DNA from: Agroathelia rolfsii
Taxonomy: Eukaryota > Basidiomycota > Agaricomycetes > Amylocorticiales > Amylocorticiaceae
Direction: 5' to 3'
Length of the DNA stretch: 64,000 bases
Assembly (NCBI GenBank): GCA_018343915.1
Contig: JABRWF010000007.1
Location: forward strand, 2,294,001 to 2,358,000
Position 1 is the stretch's first letter, and the number at the start of each line of letters is the position of its first letter. Shown in pieces: positions 58,738-64,000 of this stretch. Both the position numbers and the translations under genes were made by a program. A model generated the notes under the pieces. It had not been told where the DNA came from. It made no database searches and was given only the letters and a program-made list of their open reading frames with translations.

Positions 58738-59642
58738 ATGAAACTCTCCAATGCATTCAGCCTCCTCCTAGATCTACGCTACGCCATTGCCGTCGCCCTC
58801 CTTCCCACTCTCAAAGCCATCCTCGGCCGTCCTTCCCTTCTCATACACCCACAAGCCCTCTCACGCATCTTCTTTGCACACGTCTGGACCGGTTTCAGCG
58901 CCGGCGTCGACGAAGCAGGCGCCACATCCAAGGCACGCTTGCTCACATCGAGTGCTCTCACTACAGGCATCGTCCTCGACATCGGCGCCGGCCACGGCCA
59001 CGTGACGGCTTACCTCCCGCGCGAGGCTGTTACGTGCTATGTCGCGCTGGAACCCAATACGGGCATGCACGATGAGCTGAGGCGCGTGGCCGCTAAGAAC
59101 GGGTATTTTGAAGAAGACGGGTCGTTGAAGATTTTGGGGTGCGGTGCGGACGATGTGGATGCTGTGGTGGATGCGCTCGGGGGCGTGGACGGACAGTGTG
59201 TGGATACGATGACGGCTATCTTGACGTTGTGTACGATCCCGGATGCGAAGAGGGTTATCGAAGAGCTTGTCGAGCGCGTGTTAAAACCTGGCGGGGTGTT
59301 TATGTATTATGAACATGTGAGGAGTGATCGTGAGGATGTGGCATGGTGGGTTGTCTCTATTGTGTTGAAAATGGTAAATCAAAGTCTTGATGAATATGGG
59401 CGAATGGTATGTTCATTAGGTGGCAATCATTCTGGACACCTCTTTGGGCTGCTTTCTTCGATGGTTGCTGCCTTGATCGACCTGCACATCATTGGATTGC
59501 CGATATGAAAGCTTGGTCAGAATCGAAAGCCGAGGATAAACCCGGTGAAGATCCCGAAGTGCTCTTCCCTCACAAACTTGGATGGTATGTCAAGGAAGGA
59601 GGGACTGTAGAAAATAGACTCGACTCGATACAGCAGAATTAA
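58738..59642 (+). CDS. SAM-dependent methyltransferase, METTL7-like
   Basis: Two exons (58738-59345, 59420-59642) give 276 residues. The first 30 residues are hydrophobic (LLLDLRYAIAVALLPTLKAIL), as in membrane- or lipid-droplet-anchored METTL7 proteins. The SAM-binding motif I is IVLDIGAGHGHVT (about 78-90), followed by YVALEPNTGMH with the acidic residue that binds the ribose. Later parts are MTAILTLCTIPDA, LKPGGVFMYYEHV and the C-terminal WQSFWTPLWAAFFDGCCLDR. The acceptor substrate is unknown; human members methylate thiols. A start at 58669 would add 23 residues and spoil the N-terminal helix, so 58738 is preferred. Confidence 0.88.
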
Positions 59643-59870
59643 GTATGAACCACGAGTTCTATTTTAGATATGTAGACGAGGTGAAGAGGGAGAGGAAATA
59701 AGAAAAGACAGGTGGCTGGCAGCGTGTTAAAACAGTAAAGACAGGGAGAAGGAAAGAGAGAGTAAACATTACCACACAGAAAAGCACACACATATATGAA
59801 ACAAAGGAAGGTCGTCAGTTAACATGGGGTAACGGTTTATCGTCACATCCTCCATCCTCCTCCTCTCCAA

Positions 59871-61205
59871 TCACTTTCTCGAGCTCTCCCCATCTCTATT
59901 TGACTTTGGGGGCGGGAACGTAAAACCTCCTGTCTTGACGGGACTCCATCCATCCTCGGCACGTTCGTCTGCTCTAATGAGACTAGCTATGCTCGCAGTG
60001 TGTCTATGTCCGCCAGGTTTTGCGCTCGAACTAGAAGATGCCTTTGACTGTTGTTGCTGTTGCTGGACAAAAGGCGTACCACTTGTCGGCGTAGCCGCGG
60101 GGGAGCGGTATGCCGTAATATCCATATCACTGCCTTCCTCATCGCTCTCCAGATCACCCGAGACGTCACCTACGGCGGCGCCCCTGCGCGGCGTCTCCAA
60201 GTCGTATACCTCATACTTTGAGATCGCGGCATTGCTGCCCGCTCCGGGCGTACGCATCTCGTCGGGGAGGTAGAGATAAAAGAACGCCACGGCCAGACAT
60301 GCGCCTGCGACGACGTCGATGAGGTAATGGTGCGTGAGGTACATTGTCGCCCAGTAGAGCACAGCTGTGTACCCCCAAATATATACCGTCATGTGTGGGA
60401 AGAAGTGCGAGATAAATAGGGCCTCCATCGTGGCGCAGCCGGCATGCAAGCTAGGGAATGCACCAAAAACGACGGGCGATTTGGAGAAGGCGACGGCATA
60501 GCCATTACCACCAAAGAGCTTGTCAATACGCGCTAGGCCAGCAGCGGACCCGGGCGTGGCGTACGACGCGGGAGTAAGACCATAGATGAGCTCGTACCAC
60601 GGCGGCGCGCAGGGAAAAGCGATCTGGATGAGCACGCCGGCGAGGTTCATGTATCCGAATGCGCGCGCCCAGAGGTGGAGGACCTGTTTTGGGCGGAAGA
60701 GCCAGATGAAGATGGCAATGACGAATGGAAGCACAAAGTGCACAACGCCGTACGGTAGCCACGCGGTGATGTCCAATAAAGGGTGTGTGAAACGCGTGAG
60801 AATGTCGGATATGTTGGCGCCATAGAGTACGGATTCGAGGGTGGGGAGGAAGTAAACGGACACGGTCGGCTTCCACGAGGGCGGCAGGAAGGGAACAGAG
60901 TACCATGTTATCACCCAATCAAGCACAGGCGTGGCTGGCACGAGGAATTGCGAGGTCAGGGGTATCAGAATGCCAATCCCGTAGAGGATGGGGATGAGCA
61001 GTTTATAGGGGAATGGCGGCATGGTCATAAAACACAGCCAGAAAGAGGCGAGAGAGAAATGAAAAAGCCATATTGAGTCTGCAAAGACGAGCTTGTGCTT
61101 GCGTATTTTCGCAATTGTCTCTCGAGGATTTGTGGACTTGTCGAGCCTGCCCACGGCTGCGACGAGCGCCTGGATGATCTGGCGAACGCCACGAACGAGA
61201 CTCAT
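59871..61205 (-). CDS. AUR1: inositol phosphorylceramide synthase catalytic subunit
   Basis: A single exon of 444 residues. Six or more membrane segments lie between residues 45 and 315. PAP2-superfamily motifs are visible: the region around LTPASYATPGS, FPSLHAGCATMEALF at about 250-264 and THHYLIDVVAG at about 291-301, which carry the catalytic His residues. The C-terminus is a cytosolic tail with a Gln run, Ser runs and acidic segments. AUR1 transfers phosphoinositol from phosphatidylinositol to ceramide in the Golgi; it is essential in yeasts and is the aureobasidin A target. It is divergent from the M36 protease. Lacking introns sets it apart from every other protein gene here. Confidence 0.95.
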   Translation of the reverse strand: MSLVRGVRQIIQALVAAVGRLDKSTNPRETIAKIRKHKLVFADSIWLFHFSLASFWLCFMTMPPFPYKLLIPILYGIGILIPLTSQFLVPATPVLDWVITWYSVPFLPPSWKPTVSVYFLPTLESVLYGANISDILTRFTHPLLDITAWLPYGVVHFVLPFVIAIFIWLFRPKQVLHLWARAFGYMNLAGVLIQIAFPCAPPWYELIYGLTPASYATPGSAAGLARIDKLFGGNGYAVAFSKSPVVFGAFPSLHAGCATMEALFISHFFPHMTVYIWGYTAVLYWATMYLTHHYLIDVVAGACLAVAFFYLYLPDEMRTPGAGSNAAISKYEVYDLETPRRGAAVGDVSGDLESDEEGSDMDITAYRSPAATPTSGTPFVQQQQQQSKASSSSSAKPGGHRHTASIASLIRADERAEDGWSPVKTGGFTFPPPKSNRDGESSRK

Positions 61206-61577
61206 ATGTGGCTATGTGAGTAGAGTGAAGGGTCTATACAGCTATACGAGTATTGTGATCGATAAGCGTAGTTGAGTATGATATCTAAATGCTAGAAAAC
61301 GAGAGCAGGCCAAAAGCGAGTACAAGTCGAAGCAAGGCTCACTCGCCGCGCCCAGTCGCTGCTCAAAATGGAAAATGGAAATGACGCGTGCGACTGCGGC
61401 TTAATCGCCAATTACACAGCCACAGATATAACACAGCCACCTCCTCATATGTATATGGGCCCGCGGATGTAGCCACTGCTGCTGCTTATCCTTACGAGTC
61501 GTCTGACTCCTTCCCCCCATCCACCACCTCCTCTCCCCCCTGTTGGATAGCTCTTTGTGTGTCTAACGACAACCACA
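61206..61577. promoter_or_regulatory. divergent promoter region, AUR1 / M36 protease
   Basis: 372 bases between the start codons of an essential gene and a secreted-protease gene. The right half is C/T-rich. No specific factor site can be named. Confidence 0.4.
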
Positions 61578-64000
61578 ATGCGCTCTCATTTCTTAATTCC
61601 CCTTCTCGTCGCTGGCCTCGCCAGTTCGACGCTCGCCCAGCAGCAGCGCAAGTCGTTGGGCTTCGGTCCCGTTCATCCCCATGCTGTCTTCGACACAACA
61701 CCGAGGACGCAGCTAAGTGGCTTCCGTGTTGAGAGCCTCCAGTCGTCCCCCGAGAACGTAGCTCGTATCTTCATTGAGGAGCAGACCGGGCTTGACGTCA
61801 ACTCGTATTACATTCGGGAGGACTCGTATACGGACAAGAACACAGGTGTTACTCACATCTATGCGCGCCAGCTTGTCGACGGCGTTGAAGTCGTTGACGG
61901 CGACATGAATATCAACGTCCGTGATGGCGTTGTCATTTCGTTCGGTAACTCGGTATGGCGCCCTATCTCGGCCTTATCATAGCATTATGACTCACCGTTG
62001 CCATGTCCCTTTCTCAGTTCTTCCGGGGTGAGCTGGAGCCGTCGTCCATCTTGGGCTCTTCCAGCGTTGACCCTCATGGCGAGTACTGTGAGCAGTTGTC
62101 TGAACAGCTTGCTGCCCATGAGGAGCAACAGCTTCTTGCCAGCTCTGGACAGGTTGTTATTCAGGAGTCTGATAGGAAGGCCATCAGCTCTTTGAGGCGC
62201 CTCCATGCGCACAACTGTTCTCCTGTCTCCACTCTTGGCTCTGAGCAGCAGGGAACGCTTGCCTTCGACCCACGTAAGCCTTTGCTGCAGTTCATGCTCA
62301 AGGCTACGCCCAAGTCATCCGTGGTGGAACATATCGAGTCCCAATATGACTCACTCGTCGACTCCCTGGAGTCGACCTTTGAGCATTCGTCCATTCAAGG
62401 TCGCCAGGCCATGGTTGAGCTCATCTCCAATGTCCCCGATACCGTCTCTCCGGTAAAGGCGCGCTTTGCTTATGCACAGGTGCCTGTGGGCGACCGTGTT
62501 GAGCTTCACCCTATTTGGAAGGTACGCACGTTGTCACACGTGATGATGCTGTGCCTATTCACTCACACTTCTATGACAGTTCGAGGTGGAGATGGCTGAT
62601 AACTGGTACGAGGCATCCGTCTCTGCCCACGCCCCTCATCGCATTATCTCCGTGGTTGACTGGGCATCCGACGCACCCATTCCCGAAGAGCCGGTTGAGA
62701 AGAAACCTGCTACCTACAATGTCTTCAAGTGGGGCATCAACGACCCTTCGGAGGGCGAACGCAGCATTGAACACGAGAACTTTGATACGCTTGCGAGTCC
62801 CATAGGTTGGCACTCCCTGCCATACAGGAAGGATCCTTCCCATGGCTACGTCAAGTTCAAGGATGGCGAGTTCTGGCACAATACTACCACCACCTGGGGC
62901 AACAACGTAAGCCAGTGCCTTGTTTGATAATTATTCAGACTAGATGCTTATATGTCGTTCGTAGGTCTTTGCCCACGAGGATTGGGAAGGTGCCAACAAC
63001 TGGGTTGACAACTACCGTCCCGATGCTGGCGAGAGTCTTGCCTTTGACTACAAGTACAACCCCAAGAACACTGATCGCAGTGAGGCTCTCGCGGAGGCGA
63101 AGAAGTACATCAACGCCACCGTGACCCAGTTGTTCTACACCTCCAACATGGTCCACGATTTGTACTATCGTTATGGTTTCGATGAAGTCTCCGGGAACTT
63201 CCAGCAGTACAACTTCGGTCGTGGTGGTCGTGATGGCGACGCTGTCATTGCCAACGCGCAGGACGGTTCGGGTTACAACAATGCAAACTTCATGACCCCA
63301 CCCGATGGTCAGAACGGTCGCTGCAGGATGTACCTCTGGAACACCGCTTCGCCGTACCGCGATGGTGATCTTGAGGCGGGTATCGTCATCCATGAGCTGT
63401 CACACGGTCTCAGCACCCGTTTGACCGGTGGTCCCGCTAACTCCGGCTGTCTTGGCTGGGGCGAGTCAGGAGGTATGGGTGAGGGTTGGGGTGGTAAGTA
63501 CAATGTATTGAATAGTGATTGCTATCATCTGTGGCTTATCTTTCCTTTTTAGATTTCCTGGCTACCATGATCCGCAGTACCAGCGAGTACTCTGATTTCC
63601 CTATGGGCGCTTGGGCTGCTAATCGCGACAATGGTATCCGGAACTTCCCATACTCTCTTGTAAGTCTCGTTGCCAAGGCCAACACCACCGGCGCCACCAT
63701 CTATGCATGTGACAAATGTTAATCATATTCCTTTCTTTCTCTCAGGATTTCGAGATCAACCCCTCGACCTATGAGACACTTGATAAGCCCGGCTACTGGG
63801 GCGTCCACGCCATCGGCGAGGTCTGGGCGGAGATTCTCTGGACCGTCGCTCAGGGCCTCATCGAGAAGCACGGTTACTCGGAGACACTCTTCCCTCCCAA
63901 GCCGTTGGAGAACGGTACAGTGCCCGAGGGCGAGTTCTACCGTCCTCGCGAGTACACGGCGACGGGCGAGGAGAAGCCTTTGGTGCCCATTCACGGCAAC
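61578..64000 (+). CDS. M36 fungalysin metalloprotease (C-terminus cut by window edge)
   Basis: Six exons are visible: 61578-61952, 62018-62521, 62580-62906, 62965-63493, 63553-63659, 63746 onward. A signal peptide ends at LAQQ. A propeptide (FTP type, with [19 protein letters not shown] and [20 protein letters not shown]) precedes the catalytic domain, which starts near residue 400. The zinc site is [13 protein letters not shown], with HELSH at about 545-549, and the third ligand is the Glu in GGMGEGWGD near 575. Later [17 protein letters not shown] is also conserved. Fungalysins digest extracellular proteins and are secreted as zymogens. The window ends inside the catalytic domain, so roughly the last 100 residues are missing. 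Confidence 0.95.

Noticed and set aside
1..64000. Search for a gene cluster, CRISPR, phage or plasmid system
   Set aside because: Genes are unrelated eukaryotic functions on both strands with their own introns; there are no repeats with spacers, no backbone enzymes of secondary metabolism and no prokaryotic gene order.

Overview
The window is nuclear DNA of a filamentous basidiomycete, most likely an agaricomycete. The genes are close-packed and intron-rich, with many GT-AG introns of about 45-70 nt. They match fungal or basidiomycete families: a DUF6533 membrane protein, GH12 glucanases, an M36 fungalysin, AUR1 and a CFIm25-type Nudix protein. I could not fix the order or genus. Nothing looks prokaryotic: no operons, CRISPR or plasmid functions. 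The exon models are hand-built from splice signals, reading phase and family resemblance; where I list exons, the phases add up. Layout: 1-5 kb holds a Mediator-25-like vWA protein (cut by the left edge) and a mitochondrial carrier, both on the minus strand. 5.6-8 kb holds a 74-residue cysteine/arginine-tailed membrane peptide and a SURP-like nuclear protein. 8-11 kb is gene-poor, with a 34-nt A run, an intron-containing tRNA-Gly and a fragment of a short repeat. 10.9-24 kb is mostly core metabolism and gene expression: phospholipase B, TFIIS, PRP46, DPH2, a large conserved protein with a CH-like tail, and an ornithine-cyclodeaminase-family enzyme. 24-30 kb has an unrecognised 688-residue protein, a complete 103-bp MITE-like element and a ZIP zinc transporter. 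30-33 kb carries two GH12 endoglucanase genes tail to tail. 35-37 kb has CFIm25 and RAB18 diverging from a 181-bp promoter with a TGACGTCA palindrome. 37.6-42 kb has a DUF6533 membrane protein and an alpha/beta hydrolase. 42-54 kb has a Rho-type GEF, a SulP transporter with STAS and cyclic-nucleotide-binding domains, and RFT1. 54.9-56.5 kb has a seven-helix membrane protein that can only be read by splicing seven exons. 57-64 kb has an AT-hook protein, a METTL7-like methyltransferase, AUR1 and an M36 metalloprotease cut by the right edge. Working logic: most genes are independent housekeeping functions, namely RNA polymerase II elongation and splicing (Mediator-like, TFIIS, PRP46, CFIm25), translation-factor modification (DPH2), glycosylation and sphingolipid synthesis (RFT1, AUR1) and signalling (RAB18, RhoGEF). 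Secreted functions (phospholipase B, two GH12, M36 protease) suit a saprotrophic or plant-associated life. I found no convincing new multi-gene system. The points most worth checking are the MITE family, the GH12 inverted pair, three non-canonical GC-AG introns, a probable intron of about 31-34 nt in DPH2, the hidden seven-helix gene, and the small CCRCC peptide gene whose coding sequence is split right after the start codon.
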